Positions 17,001 through 25,508 of a DNA stretch of 64,000 nt are shown here, in pieces. The stretch spans positions 62,001 to 126,000 of the forward strand of contig NZ_BOLP01000006.1 of assembly GCF_016861695.1 (NCBI RefSeq), read 5' to 3'. Every line of letters begins with the position of its first letter. Positions within the stretch are counted from its first letter, which is position 1. Below the pieces are notes generated by a model, which searched no databases, was not told the DNA's origin, and saw nothing but the letters and a program-made list of their open reading frames with translations. A program made the translations under genes and the position numbers. The DNA is from Levilactobacillus andaensis (GTDB lineage Bacteria; Bacillota; Bacilli; Lactobacillales; Lactobacillaceae).

Positions 17001-17846
17001 TTACCGTAATTGATGCATTTCAACTGCGTCCATGTCATCGTAAGTTTGGTTTTCACCACACATAGCCCAGATGAATGAGTAGTTGGTAGTCCCAACACCA
17101 CAGTGGATTGAGTAACTAGGGTTTACAACAGCTTGGTCAGGTTCCAACCAGATGTGCTTCGTGTTTTCTGGAGTTCCCATGAAGTGAGCAACACGAGTAT
17201 CCTTTGAACCGAATTCAGTGTAAAGGTAAGTTTCCATCCGACGTGCGTGAGTGTGAGCTGGCATCGTGTTCCATGAGTTGCCTGGTTCAAGAACGGTGTA
17301 ACCCATTTGTAATTGACAAGTATCCATAATAGAAGCATCAATGTACTTGTGGATAGTCCGCTTGTTCATATGTTCTTGGTCACCCATAGGCATTGCGATA
17401 GCATCCTTGTAAGACAACTTCTTAGTTGGGTATGCACGGTGTGCTGGCGTAGAAACAACGTAGAACTTAGCTGGCTTCTTAGGGTCAACAGATTCGAATT
17501 GAACATCCTTAGTACCCATGCTGATGTAGTAGCCATCATGAGGTGCAATCGTGTCTTCCTTGCCATCGATCGTAACTTTACCTTCACCACCAATGTTGAT
17601 GAAGCCGAGTTCACGACGTTGTAAGAAGTATTCAACACCCAATTCCTTGCTCAAGGCAATTGAAAGAGGCTTGTCAACTGGTGTAACACCACCGAAGATC
17701 ATCCGGTCGTTGTATGTATAAGTCAACAAAACATCGCCTGGGTTAAAAATCTTTTCCATTAAGAATTGGTCACGTAATTCATCCGTGTTGTAGTGGTCAA
17801 TATCCTTAGGACTATGTGCGTACTTCGTTACCATGCTAAATGCCAT
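17001..17846 (-). CDS. kduI: 5-dehydro-4-deoxy-D-glucuronate isomerase
   Basis: The 281-residue cupin has the metal-binding segment MPAHTHARRMETYLY and the KduI-typical N-terminus (YAHSPKDIDHYNTDELRDQF) and C-terminus (SIHCGVGTTNYSFIWAMCGEN). It isomerises 4-deoxy-L-threo-5-hexosulose uronate, released from unsaturated oligouronides of pectin or glycosaminoglycans, to 2,5-diketo-3-deoxygluconate. The ATG at 17846 has GGAGG upstream. It is the first gene of the operon. A KdgR-like dyad lies between the promoter and the ribosome binding site. No lyase or unsaturated glucuronyl hydrolase is in the window. Confidence 0.95.
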   Translation of the reverse strand: MAFSMVTKYAHSPKDIDHYNTDELRDQFLMEKIFNPGDVLLTYTYNDRMIFGGVTPVDKPLSIALSKELGVEYFLQRRELGFINIGGEGKVTIDGKEDTIAPHDGYYISMGTKDVQFESVDPKKPAKFYVVSTPAHRAYPTKKLSYKDAIAMPMGDQEHMNKRTIHKYIDASIMDTCQLQMGYTVLEPGNSWNTMPAHTHARRMETYLYTEFGSKDTRVAHFMGTPENTKHIWLEPDQAVVNPSYSIHCGVGTTNYSFIWAMCGENQTYDDMDAVEMHQLR

Positions 17847-17861
17847 TTTTGTTTCCTCCAA

Positions 17862-17930
17862 TTTTCTTATTTGGAAATTGCATTTCCTTTTTGACAAACA
17901 CAGCATATCGCCGATTCAGATAAAAAGCAA
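17862..17930 (-). promoter_or_regulatory. kduI promoter with downstream IclR/KdgR-type dyad
   Basis: On the minus strand TTGCTT (17930-17925), a 17-base spacer and TATGCT form the promoter. Just downstream of the expected start lie ATTTCCAAATAAGAAAA (17878-17862 on the minus strand) and an overlapping dyad GGAAATGCAATTTCC. The first sequence recurs almost exactly before the IclR gene, pointing to one regulator acting as a roadblock here. Confidence 0.6.
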
Positions 17931-17962
17931 GTGTTATTTTGAGCATGCAGGTGTGATAAAGA

Positions 17963-17976
17963 CGAAAACGCTTTCA
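17963..17976. promoter_or_regulatory. cre site upstream of kduI
   Basis: CGAAAACGCTTTCA matches 13 of 14 positions of the CcpA-binding consensus and lies about 33 bases upstream of the kduI -35. It fits carbon catabolite control of the uronate operon. Confidence 0.6.
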
Positions 17977-18066
17977 AGAACCTTAACATGACGGGTTTAG
18001 GCGCTGGTCGAATTTTTTTAAACTTTTTTTGTGGATTCCTTTTTCTCCTATATTGTTCTGACTGAA

Positions 18067-18081
18067 TTTCCAAATTGGAAA
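18067..18081. promoter_or_regulatory. KdgR-like operator in the divergent region
   Basis: TTTCCAA-A-TTGGAAA is a perfect 7-bp dyad in the region between the divergently transcribed kduI operon and the small unknown gene. It shares TTTCC-n5-GAAA spacing with the sites at 17862 and 19580. Confidence 0.55.
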
Positions 18082-18199
18082 CGTTTTTTCTGAAAGCTCA
18101 GCCACTTTCAATCAAAAAAAGTTTCAGTGTTTATGTAAAAATAAATCGCGATAGACCGGTAACCCCAGCAATATCTGAATTGTGCATAAACTGTCAATG

Positions 18200-18227
18200 T
18201 TGACCTGACATTTTAAAGCTGTAATAT
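18200..18227 (+). promoter_or_regulatory. Promoter of the 91-residue gene
   Basis: TTGACC (18200-18205), a 16-base spacer and TAATAT (18222-18227) precede the small gene, with AGGAGG near its ATG. Confidence 0.5.
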
Positions 18228-18258
18228 GAGTCGTGTTAACTGATTAGGAGGCTATCAC

Positions 18259-18534
18259 ATGAGCACAAAACAAATTCATATTGATCCCAAGGAATTCGCC
18301 TATCACTTCGTCGATTCCATTTCTAAAACTGACGTTGCCAAAGCAAATATGCAGGATAAGGCCAAGGAACAGCTCTTCGCCTACTTAACCGCATACGTTT
18401 TGATTGAACAATTTAACTCTTCCGAGGCCAGCGAATTCTTGGAAGACACAACAAAGAAGATCGAAGATTTATCCATGCCTGAATTTTTACGATTAGTTTC
18501 GCAAAAGTCCGATTTCAGCGCTGTTCAAAAATAA
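18259..18534 (+). CDS. Small hypothetical protein in the uronate island
   Basis: The 91-residue, mostly helical and charged protein (KEFAYHFVDSISKTDVAKAN, YLTAYVLIEQFNSSEASEFL) has no signal peptide or membrane segment. The ATG has an ideal AGGAGG ribosome binding site and the gene has its own promoter and terminator, so it is a real gene. I do not recognise the family. It sits between kduI and the isomerase-like gene, next to a KdgR-like dyad, which suggests co-regulation with uronate use. A direct role is not shown. Confidence 0.75.
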   Translation: MSTKQIHIDPKEFAYHFVDSISKTDVAKANMQDKAKEQLFAYLTAYVLIEQFNSSEASEFLEDTTKKIEDLSMPEFLRLVSQKSDFSAVQK

Positions 18535-18546
18535 ATTTTCAACCCA

Positions 18547-18608
18547 CAAAAAATACCGATGTAATCACGATTCTTGATGAATTTTGATTATTAATCGGTA
18601 TTTTTTTA
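18547..18608 (+). terminator. Terminator after the 91-residue gene
   Basis: AAATACCGAT and ATCGGTATTT arms with an inner TAATCA/TGATTA pairing are followed by TTTTTTT. Confidence 0.8.
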
Positions 18609-18609
18609 T

Positions 18610-18641
18610 TTGACAGAGTTATTTGTAAGCGATTACTATAA
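18610..18641 (+). promoter_or_regulatory. Promoter with overlapping cre site before the TIM-barrel gene
   Basis: TTGACA (18610-18615) is followed by a possible -10 TACTAT. TGTAAGCGATTACT (18624-18637) matches the cre consensus at 13 of 14 positions and covers the -10, so CcpA binding should repress this gene. Confidence 0.65.
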
Positions 18642-18675
18642 GCGTGCTTTTAATAATAAATTTGGAGGCTCAATC

Positions 18676-19419
18676 ATGGATAAACAAGACATCGTACTCA
18701 ACACGTTAGTTTTTGACCAACAACACAACGATGGTGAAGCTCAACTTAGCATGTTGCAACGCGTCGTTGACTTTGGCATCAAGCAAGCTGAAGTTCGGCG
18801 GGAATTCTTTACTGACCCCGCTGCGGAAGCTGCCGACATCAAGGACTTCATTGAGAAGCACCAATTGAAGCTATTCTACAGTGTTCCAGAAAAGATCTTT
18901 ACCGACGATGGTGCATTGAACCCTGAACTCCCTACATACTTCGCCGAAGCAAAGGCTATGGGCGTTACTTCACTGAAGATGAACATCGGGAACTTCGCTG
19001 CCTTCAACGGTGACCTGGTTTCTGCCCTTTCCCTCTATGCTGATTCTGGCATTGAATTCAACGTTGAAAATGACCAATCAACTGCCAATGGTAGCTCTGC
19101 TAACATCCTGAAGTTCTTGGAAGCAGTTAAGGCTGTTAACGTTGACATCAAGTTCGTCTTTGACTTAGGTAACTGGCGCTTCGTTAACGAAAACGAATTG
19201 GACGTCGCTAAGAAGCTCAGTGACTTCACCCGTTACATCCACGTCAAGAACGATGTTTTAGGCGGCGCAAAGCCTAACGTTGTTGCTCTCGACAAAGGGG
19301 TCATTGACTGGAAGGCAGCCTTGAAGATTTTGCCAAAGGGCTTGCCAGTTGCTTTGGAATACCCTGCTACTGATGACGAAATTCGTCACGGCATTGATTT
19401 ACTGGTAAACAACAACTAG
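18676..19419 (+). CDS. Sugar phosphate isomerase/epimerase-like TIM-barrel protein
   Basis: The 247-residue protein resembles the xylose-isomerase-like TIM-barrel superfamily: QAEVRREFF near the first strands, LKLFYSVPE, GVTSLKMNIGNF, FNVENDQ, KFVFDLGNWRFVN and YIHVKND, with Glu, Asp and His residues at the usual metal positions. The ATG at 18676 follows TTGGAGG. Family members isomerise or epimerise sugars or keto acids. In this island it may act on a uronate or keto-acid intermediate, but the substrate is unknown. CcpA control is likely from the overlapping cre site. Confidence 0.75.
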   Translation: MDKQDIVLNTLVFDQQHNDGEAQLSMLQRVVDFGIKQAEVRREFFTDPAAEAADIKDFIEKHQLKLFYSVPEKIFTDDGALNPELPTYFAEAKAMGVTSLKMNIGNFAAFNGDLVSALSLYADSGIEFNVENDQSTANGSSANILKFLEAVKAVNVDIKFVFDLGNWRFVNENELDVAKKLSDFTRYIHVKNDVLGGAKPNVVALDKGVIDWKAALKILPKGLPVALEYPATDDEIRHGIDLLVNNN

Positions 19420-19579
19420 TTAATTATTAATAATAGCTAAATTGTGATAATTCTCAAAAAGGCCAAAAAGACAACCGTTTTTGGCCTTTTTGTTGTGCCG
19501 TTAATTAACAGTTATTGGATTAGTAAACACCCTCCATTTACTTTTAACGGAAAGTTGAGTAAGATTAGTACAACGGTAA

Positions 19580-19596
19580 ATTTCTTATTCGGAAAT
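19580..19596. promoter_or_regulatory. KdgR-like operator before the IclR gene
   Basis: On the minus strand it reads ATTTCCGAATAAGAAAT, which differs from the kduI leader site at only two positions. It lies 20 bases before the start codon of the regulator, so autoregulation is likely. Confidence 0.6.
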
Positions 19597-19615
19597 AAAC
19601 AATGGAGTGAACAAT

Positions 19616-20374
19616 ATGGCAGAAGCTAAATTATATGGAACCGTCTTGGTACGGGCGAAGCAAATCATGGATTACATCGCCCAGCAAGAAGCGGCGCCAA
19701 CATTAAAGGAAATCAGCGATGGTATTGATATGACCCGCTCGACTGTGCTTAAGATTCTAACGACACTTGATGTCTTAGGCTTAGTAACGCGCACCACTGA
19801 CGGGAAGAGTTATCAGTTAGGGATGGAATTATTTCGCTATGGGCAACGGGTCGCCGAGGACTTTGACATCCGCGACATTACCCATACGGCTCTAGAAAAG
19901 CTGCGTGATGAAACTTCCGAGACCATCAACCTCGGTATCATCGCTCATGATGAGGTCACCTTAGTCGAAAAGTATGAAAGTCAGCGCAGTGTCAATCTGA
20001 AGTCTCACATCGGTGGTAGCATGCATCTTTACTCTTCCTCCATGGGTAAAGCCATGCTCTCAACTTTTAGCGACGAAGAACTCGACCAATACTTAGAAAC
20101 GGTTAGTCCGCTACAACACGTCGCTCCCAACACAATTACCGATCCACAAGCTCTTCGCGATGATCTCGCCTTAATTCGGCAACGCGGCTACTCCATCGAT
20201 AACGAGGAGAATGAACCTGACGTATATTGCATTGGCTTTGCCCTGATCAAGTCCAATCACCTCTATGGGGCTTTCTCCATTACGACACCTAAATACAGAA
20301 TGTCCATCGACCGGCAGGAAACATTTATCAAATTTGCTAACGTTGCCAAGGATAAAATTCTAGAAACTCTTTAA
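19616..20374 (+). CDS. IclR family transcriptional regulator (KdgR-like)
   Basis: The 252-residue protein has a winged-helix N-terminus (PTLKEISDGIDMTRSTVLKILTTL) and the IclR effector domain (SETINLGIIAHDEVTLVEKYES, HLYSSSMGKAMLS, DPQALRDDLALIRQRGYSIDNEEN). IclR proteins of the KdgR branch repress pectin and uronate genes and respond to KDG. Location and three similar dyads in the island support this role. The ATG at 19616 is preferred over GTG 19607 because GGAG sits 8 bases before it. Confidence 0.9.
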   Translation: MAEAKLYGTVLVRAKQIMDYIAQQEAAPTLKEISDGIDMTRSTVLKILTTLDVLGLVTRTTDGKSYQLGMELFRYGQRVAEDFDIRDITHTALEKLRDETSETINLGIIAHDEVTLVEKYESQRSVNLKSHIGGSMHLYSSSMGKAMLSTFSDEELDQYLETVSPLQHVAPNTITDPQALRDDLALIRQRGYSIDNEENEPDVYCIGFALIKSNHLYGAFSITTPKYRMSIDRQETFIKFANVAKDKILETL

Positions 20375-20380
20375 CCTATC

Positions 20381-20438
20381 AAAAAGGCCATCGCCCCCAA
20401 TCATTTTTCGGTTAATGATTGGGGGCGATGGCCTTTTG
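20381..20438. terminator. Strong bidirectional terminator after the IclR gene
   Basis: AAAAGGCCATCGCCCCCAAT pairs with ATTGGGGGCGATGGCCTTTT, serving both this gene and the convergent aldehyde dehydrogenase gene. Confidence 0.92.
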
Positions 20439-20450
20439 TGTGACTAAAAT

Positions 20451-21866
20451 TTAGAATTTATGCGGCAGAACTAGCCCACCGTTTTCATCGTCGTTCGGGT
20501 GATCCCGCTTAACGACCAGTTCTTGGTTAACGAAGCTGAAGATACCGCTTTGGCCGAGTTCACGACCGAAGCCGGACTTCTTGACGCCACCAAATTCAAG
20601 TTCTGGTAAGGAACTGAAGAAGGTGTTGACGAAGACCATGCCCGTTTCAATCCGTGAGGCAATAGCCGCACCGGATTCGGCACTGCCCGCAAAGACGATG
20701 CCACCCAGACCGTAGTCGGAATCGTTAGCCAATGCGATGGCTTCCTCATCGTTCGCAACCTTGTAGACTTGCGCAACGGGGCCAAACATTTCCTTACCGT
20801 ATGCCGGATTGTCCTTGGTGATGTCCGTCAAAATCGTTGGCAGGAAGAATTGACCATCGCTGTCGACTGGGTCATGGACGAAGTAAGCCGTCGCACCGCC
20901 ATCCAACGCAGCGTCCACTTGCTTCTGCAATTTTTCCTTAGCCTTCTTGGAATTCATCGGTGCCACCGTCGTTTCTGGGTCCATGGGATCGCCCAGCTTG
21001 ACTGATGCAAAGGCCGCCTTCAGCGATTCCAGGAACTCATCGTAGTGGTTTGCCGTCACAATGAATCGCTTGGATGACGTGCAGACCTGCCCGGCATTGT
21101 ATAACCGTGCCCGTGGTGCGATGGCGTTGACATCAGCCATGTTAGCATCCTCGGCCACGATAAAGGCATCCGTCCCACCTAATTCCATGGTAGTCTTCTT
21201 TAAGTACTTACCAGCGACTTCGTTAACTGCGACCCCGCCCCGTTCAGAACCGGTCAAAGCAACCCCTTGGATTCGTTTGTCGGCAATGATATCAGAGACC
21301 TGGTCGTAAGAAACGAACAGGTTGGTCAAGGCGCCATCTGGTGCCCCGGCCCGGCGAACGGCGTCTTCAAAGACGACCGCTGAAGTTGGCGTGATTGCGG
21401 CGTGCTTAAACACGATTGGGTTTCCTACCGCATAGTTTGGCGCGAAGATCCGCATCATTTGGTAATATGGGAAGTTCCAGGGTTCAACCGCCATCAGAAC
21501 GCCCAGTGGATGGTTCTCCAGTTGTGCGTCACCGGCAATGCTGTCGATGGCCCGTGGTGCCAAGAACTCTTCAGCGTGATCGGCGTAATATTCGGCGATT
21601 TCCGCACAGAGAATGACTTCCCCCTGAGCTTCGGTGAACAGTTTCCCCATGTCCGTGGTCAAAACTTCAGCTAAACTGTCAGTTTCGTCGCGGAAAATTT
21701 TGGCTAGTTTGCGGAGAACCGGAACTCGGCTCGCAACTGGGTCGTTACGCCACTTCTTGTAGAGGGCCTGACCCTTTGCTAAACTTTCTTCAACGTATTC
21801 GGGTGTTGCGTTTTCGTAGGTCTTGACGACTTCATTGGTATAGGGATTTGTAGTTTGGTATGCCAT
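20451..21866 (-). CDS. NAD(P)-dependent succinate-semialdehyde-type aldehyde dehydrogenase
   Basis: The 471-residue aldehyde dehydrogenase superfamily protein has VEPWNFPYYQ, the catalytic glutamate in TTMELGGTDAF and the catalytic cysteine in NAGQVCTSSKRF. It also has EMFGPVAQVY near the end. The sequence type matches proteins annotated as succinate-semialdehyde dehydrogenase in lactobacilli, although real substrates vary. The ATG at 21866 follows GGAGGATATTACC. Two cre-like sites lie upstream and a TetR gene is next, on the same strand but with its own terminator. Confidence 0.9.
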   Translation of the reverse strand: MAYQTTNPYTNEVVKTYENATPEYVEESLAKGQALYKKWRNDPVASRVPVLRKLAKIFRDETDSLAEVLTTDMGKLFTEAQGEVILCAEIAEYYADHAEEFLAPRAIDSIAGDAQLENHPLGVLMAVEPWNFPYYQMMRIFAPNYAVGNPIVFKHAAITPTSAVVFEDAVRRAGAPDGALTNLFVSYDQVSDIIADKRIQGVALTGSERGGVAVNEVAGKYLKKTTMELGGTDAFIVAEDANMADVNAIAPRARLYNAGQVCTSSKRFIVTANHYDEFLESLKAAFASVKLGDPMDPETTVAPMNSKKAKEKLQKQVDAALDGGATAYFVHDPVDSDGQFFLPTILTDITKDNPAYGKEMFGPVAQVYKVANDEEAIALANDSDYGLGGIVFAGSAESGAAIASRIETGMVFVNTFFSSLPELEFGGVKKSGFGRELGQSGIFSFVNQELVVKRDHPNDDENGGLVLPHKF

Positions 21867-22162
21867 GGTAATATCCTCCTTGTGGGGTTCGTCCAGATTC
21901 ACAATGTAACCCCTTACGCTCTGTACTATACCCCCTACAACCCCATAATGCCAATACTCCGTTTGTGATTAAATAATCAATTTGTTAGTGAAATTACCGG
22001 TAGTACCCACTTTCAACCGGTTGCAAGTTAATAATTGGTATACTAGTTTATCGACTAAATCAAGCGCTTTCATTTGCTAATTGTCACTTTCACGACTACA
22101 GTTCTTAACGTTCCCCATTATCTGCGGGTGACACCACTTCGGCATCAACTGATGTCGCCCCA
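21867..22162 (-). promoter_or_regulatory. Aldehyde dehydrogenase promoter region with cre-like sites
   Basis: A promoter TTGGCA, 18 bases, TATAGT (minus strand) lies 80-110 bases before the gene. Further upstream are two cre-like palindromes: TTCAACCGGTTGCA at 22012-22025 and ATCAAGCGCTTTCA at 22059-22072. The G-runs around the -10 and a GTAA-cccc-TTAC element near 21905 may bind another regulator. Confidence 0.5.
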
Positions 22163-22198
22163 CAAAAAAAAGCTGCTGGCAGGTGGCCAACAACTTTT
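22163..22198 (-). terminator. Terminator after the TetR gene
   Basis: AGTTGTTGGC and GCCAGCAGCT arms (minus strand) are followed by TTTTTTTT. Confidence 0.88.
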
Positions 22199-22205
22199 AA
22201 TTTGA

Positions 22206-22772
22206 CTAACTCAACTTCCAACGGTCCAAAACCCCGTTGAATAGCCGGTTAGCCGTCGTAATTTGATCTAAGACGGTTCGCGGACTTGCCGTGAAGTCGT
22301 CATCCGCCCATTTGTTAATGATGCCTAAAGCACCGGCGGCAATAAACTCAGCCGACGTATCGATCACGTCTTCTTTTAAGTAACGGTACTCGGGCATTGC
22401 GTGAAGCAGAATTGACAGTCGTGAGGCCACAAATTCATTCGCAGATTGTCGCCAAACCCCATCGTCATAGGGGTAAGCGTTCAGGAAAATTTTTGAATTG
22501 TCAGCGATCCGTTCCAGTAATTGAATTACGGCCGGACGCCAGTTCTCTAAGGTCAAAGTCAACGGTTGCTCGCGACGTGGCGCTTCAACAATGAAGTGCT
22601 CATAGACAAACGCTAACAACTCGTACTTGTCCGCGAAATAGTAGTAGAAAGTCTTACGGTGAACTTCCGCTTCATCCGCAATCTCCCGGACGGTAATCTT
22701 ATCAAACGTATTGTGGTTCAACAACGAAGCCAAGGCCTCCGCAATTCGCTCCTTAGTTTCTGATGCAGCCAT
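22206..22772 (-). CDS. TetR family transcriptional regulator
   Basis: The 188-residue protein has a TetR helix-turn-helix (FDKITVREIADEAEVHRKTFYYYFADKYELL) and a C-terminal domain like that of DhaS-type regulators (VIQLLERIADNSKIFLNAYP, FIAAGALGIINKWADDDF). The start at 22772 is supported by GGAGGTATCACG. It may control the aldehyde dehydrogenase gene downstream, but no operator is recognised. The ligand is unknown. Confidence 0.88.
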   Translation of the reverse strand: MAASETKERIAEALASLLNHNTFDKITVREIADEAEVHRKTFYYYFADKYELLAFVYEHFIVEAPRREQPLTLTLENWRPAVIQLLERIADNSKIFLNAYPYDDGVWRQSANEFVASRLSILLHAMPEYRYLKEDVIDTSAEFIAAGALGIINKWADDDFTASPRTVLDQITTANRLFNGVLDRWKLS

Positions 22773-23067
22773 CGTGATACCTCCAATCATTCACACACCA
22801 TTTTGATTTACGTATTAATCATTGCCAGTATCCCCCCAGAGACCGACAACTTTCATGTCCGCTCTAAGCTGTCTAAAATTATACGCGTCTTCTAGTAAGA
22901 AGAAACCCTTTTCGCAAAAAATATTAGACAGATTCTAACTAGTTATCTATATTAACAATAACATGGTTCGTTTTTTGAACATTATTGATTATAGCATAGG
23001 TTTTAGCTGATTGTGCTATTGTTTTGTACACAATTAGTAATAAACACGTAAATTTAAGGGATTACCC

Positions 23068-23592
23068 TCAATTTTTTTCGAGAACTACCCGTTCTTGGTT
23101 CCCTTGCAAGCAGCCTTCTAGTTGTAATAACGACTTTTTCCGTTTTAAGCCCCCAGCGTAACCCGTTAATTCTCCAGTTCCACTGACGACTCGGTGACAC
23201 GGAATCACCAGACTAATCGGATTGTGACCGACGGCGCCGCCAATTGCTCTGGCGCCGACGTCGTGACCGACCTGTTGACTAACCACCGCCGCAATTTCAC
23301 CATACGTCCGAACTTCACCATACGGAATCTGTTGCAGGGCCGTCCAGACGGTCTGGCGAAATGACGTTCCGCTTGGCCGGACCGGCAAGTCAACGGCCGG
23401 TTGTTCACCCGCAAAGTACGCCGTCAACCAATCCGCTACCCGGCCAAACACGGGGGTGTCCCCCACTAAACTTAACTTGGGCAAAGTACTCCCATAGTAC
23501 TTTTGGTCTGTAAACCACAACCCAGTCAGGTTCAAGCCATCCGACATGACGGTGACCGTCCCTAGTGGGGTTGCCAACTTCTTCTGGAGCAT
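23068..23592 (-). CDS. ogt: Methylated-DNA-[protein]-cysteine S-methyltransferase
   Basis: The protein (about 174 residues) has the alkyl-acceptor motif PCHRVV, the helix-turn-helix segment FRQTVWTALQQIPYGEVRTYGEIA and the C-terminal YAGGLKRKKSLLQLE. It transfers alkyl groups from O6-alkylguanine to its cysteine in a suicide repair reaction. The ATG at 23592 is placed best behind AAGGG; in-frame GTG/ATG codons 6-9 bases upstream are alternatives. The gene is monocistronic. Confidence 0.93.
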   Translation of the reverse strand: MLQKKLATPLGTVTVMSDGLNLTGLWFTDQKYYGSTLPKLSLVGDTPVFGRVADWLTAYFAGEQPAVDLPVRPSGTSFRQTVWTALQQIPYGEVRTYGEIAAVVSQQVGHDVGARAIGGAVGHNPISLVIPCHRVVSGTGELTGYAGGLKRKKSLLQLEGCLQGNQERVVLEKN

Positions 23593-23601
23593 CCTCATCA
23601 C

Positions 23602-23940
23602 CCTTTTTGCCTTATTTTACCATTAAAAAAGCAAGTGAGCTAATCTGTCACCCGCTTTTTCCGTTCTGTAACCAAAAAGTATTAATTCATGACTAGGTTA
23701 GCTAGTCACTATATTTTAGATAGTCGATTATGCCACTGGAAAAGCAAAGCAATTAGCTGGCAGAAACACCTTTGTGACGCCATTTCAACGTCTTTCCACC
23801 CTTAAAAAAATCCGCCTGATCGACCACGACCATTCTAACCACCCTGCCAGCAATGTCCGGGCAGAATCTTCGGAGCGGTGTGCGGTTCTTTGCCATTATT
23901 TTTTCGGCGACATCCACCACGTACCCGGACGTAGCTATAG
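23602..23940. other. Intergenic region between ogt and ndh
   Basis: A hairpin at about 23625-23661 (AAAAAGC...GCTTTTT with GTGA/TCAC) may be a second stop for readthrough from ndh. A 6-bp dyad GACTAG/CTAGTC lies at 23691-23707. The short frames here overlap no ribosome binding site and are not believed. Confidence 0.35.
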
Positions 23941-23972
23941 AAAAAAGTCGCGGCAATTTCGCCACGACTTTT
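23941..23972 (-). terminator. Terminator after ndh
   Basis: AAAAGTCGtGGC-gaaatt-GCCgCGACTTTTTT on the minus strand forms a near-perfect stem followed by T residues. Confidence 0.88.
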
Positions 23973-23987
23973 CAGTCACATTTTATT

Positions 23988-25190
23988 TTAATGATAGAGG
24001 TCGAACCGGCCCTTACTTAGTGTCGTGCTCAGGTGGGCACTTTCCATCAAAGAACGGTCCGTGATGATCTTCTTCAATGCGGAAGCCATGTAGCCGTGAA
24101 TCTTCTTGTTACTGCTAAAGATTTCGCCGACCCCATCGCGATCACTCAGCGAAGCAACGGTCCCGACAGACTTGTAAGTAAATGGCCGTGTGTCGTGGCC
24201 CCGTAGCGCTAACCCAATGTTCTTAGCCGCGTGGGAAGCACATGCCAAGGCAATCTGCGCCGTCGTTGGGTATGGCCGCTTGCTTTCTGGGTCCATCACA
24301 GCGGACACGTCCCCAATGATATAAACTTCAGGATGGTCTTCCAGCGTCAGGTCGTCTTGCACCACAACTCTGTTCCGGCGTTGGCTGAAGCCGGAGTCCG
24401 CAATGACGTGTGACCCACTGACCCCAACGGTCCAAACGATGTTGTTGGATGCAAATTCGTGTTCCTGTTCGTCGCTGTCCTTGTAGACGACCGCACCCGA
24501 TTTAATTTCGGTAATCGCAGCGCCCAAGTTCATTTCAACGTCGTGCTTCGCCAGGAAGTTCAACGCGTAGTCCCCGAGTGATTTGTCAAACATTGGCAGA
24601 ATCGACTTCCCCATTTCAAAGCAGGCAATCTTGATCTCTGGCGTGTTGTAACGCGTCTGGAGTTTTGGCATCGACTGGGTCAACTCACCTAACAGTTCGA
24701 TCCCGGTAAAACCAGCCCCACAAACGGCGATTCGTAAGTCGTTCGGATCCTGGGTCTTTGCGTAGTCCTTGACGTTATTTTCGATGTGTTGGTAAATGGC
24801 CTCAGCCGTCTCCAAGTCTTCCAGTGGTAAGGCATTTTCCGCCGCACCCTTCAGACCAAACGTTTCAGATTGGAAGCCCAACGCAATGAGCACGTAGTCG
24901 TAGGTCAGTGGGTCATGATTCTCCAGGGTGACCTGCTTTTGGTCGATGTCGATATTGGTCACGGTATCCCGGATGAATTTAACCCGGCTTCCAATAACAT
25001 CGTTGATCTCGTACGTAATGCGATCCGGTGCAATGGTCCCGGCCGCAACTTCGTGTAAGTTCGTCTTTTCAACGTGGGTCCCGGACTTGTCGACTAAAAT
25101 AATCTGGTCCTCACTGGGAACTTCCCGCTGTAAAAATTTAACGGCCCGCATGCCGCCATATCCGCCACCTAGAACTAAAATCGTTGACAT
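23988..25190 (-). CDS. ndh: Type II NADH:quinone oxidoreductase-like FAD protein
   Basis: The 400-residue pyridine nucleotide-disulfide fold protein has the FAD site LVLGGGYGGMRAVKFLQ, EVAAGTI and a second nucleotide site RIAVCGAGFTGIELLGELTQ. It also has the FAD segment VYIIGDVSAVMDPESKRPYPTTAQIALA typical of NDH-2. It passes electrons from NADH to a quinone at the membrane, feeding a minimal respiratory chain or flavin pool. The ATG at 25190 follows AAAGGGG. A longer in-frame start (25286) lacks a ribosome binding site. It is monocistronic. Confidence 0.88.
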   Translation of the reverse strand: MSTILVLGGGYGGMRAVKFLQREVPSEDQIILVDKSGTHVEKTNLHEVAAGTIAPDRITYEINDVIGSRVKFIRDTVTNIDIDQKQVTLENHDPLTYDYVLIALGFQSETFGLKGAAENALPLEDLETAEAIYQHIENNVKDYAKTQDPNDLRIAVCGAGFTGIELLGELTQSMPKLQTRYNTPEIKIACFEMGKSILPMFDKSLGDYALNFLAKHDVEMNLGAAITEIKSGAVVYKDSDEQEHEFASNNIVWTVGVSGSHVIADSGFSQRRNRVVVQDDLTLEDHPEVYIIGDVSAVMDPESKRPYPTTAQIALACASHAAKNIGLALRGHDTRPFTYKSVGTVASLSDRDGVGEIFSSNKKIHGYMASALKKIITDRSLMESAHLSTTLSKGRFDLYH

Positions 25191-25508
25191 TGTTAAACGA
25201 CCCCTTTTCTGTAATGTTCTCCCCCCACACAGCAAGCTAATCAGTAAGTCATTAGTTAAAACGGTTACATTTTCACTGTCCAACAAACTGTTAAGGATGA
25301 TTTAACTCTATTATACGGCTTATCGCCCGAAAAACCAGTTGAAAGGAATCGTAATCTATTTCACAAATCGGTTTTGGACAACTTAATCCCCGCAAGCTTA
25401 GGTCTTACAACGATTTCAAGCCAATTGGCGAGTCACTTTAGCTGAATTTTTATGGGAAAACCCTTATGGTTAAAGATAGTAAGCTTACTTACAAATGGAG
25501 GTTTTCTT

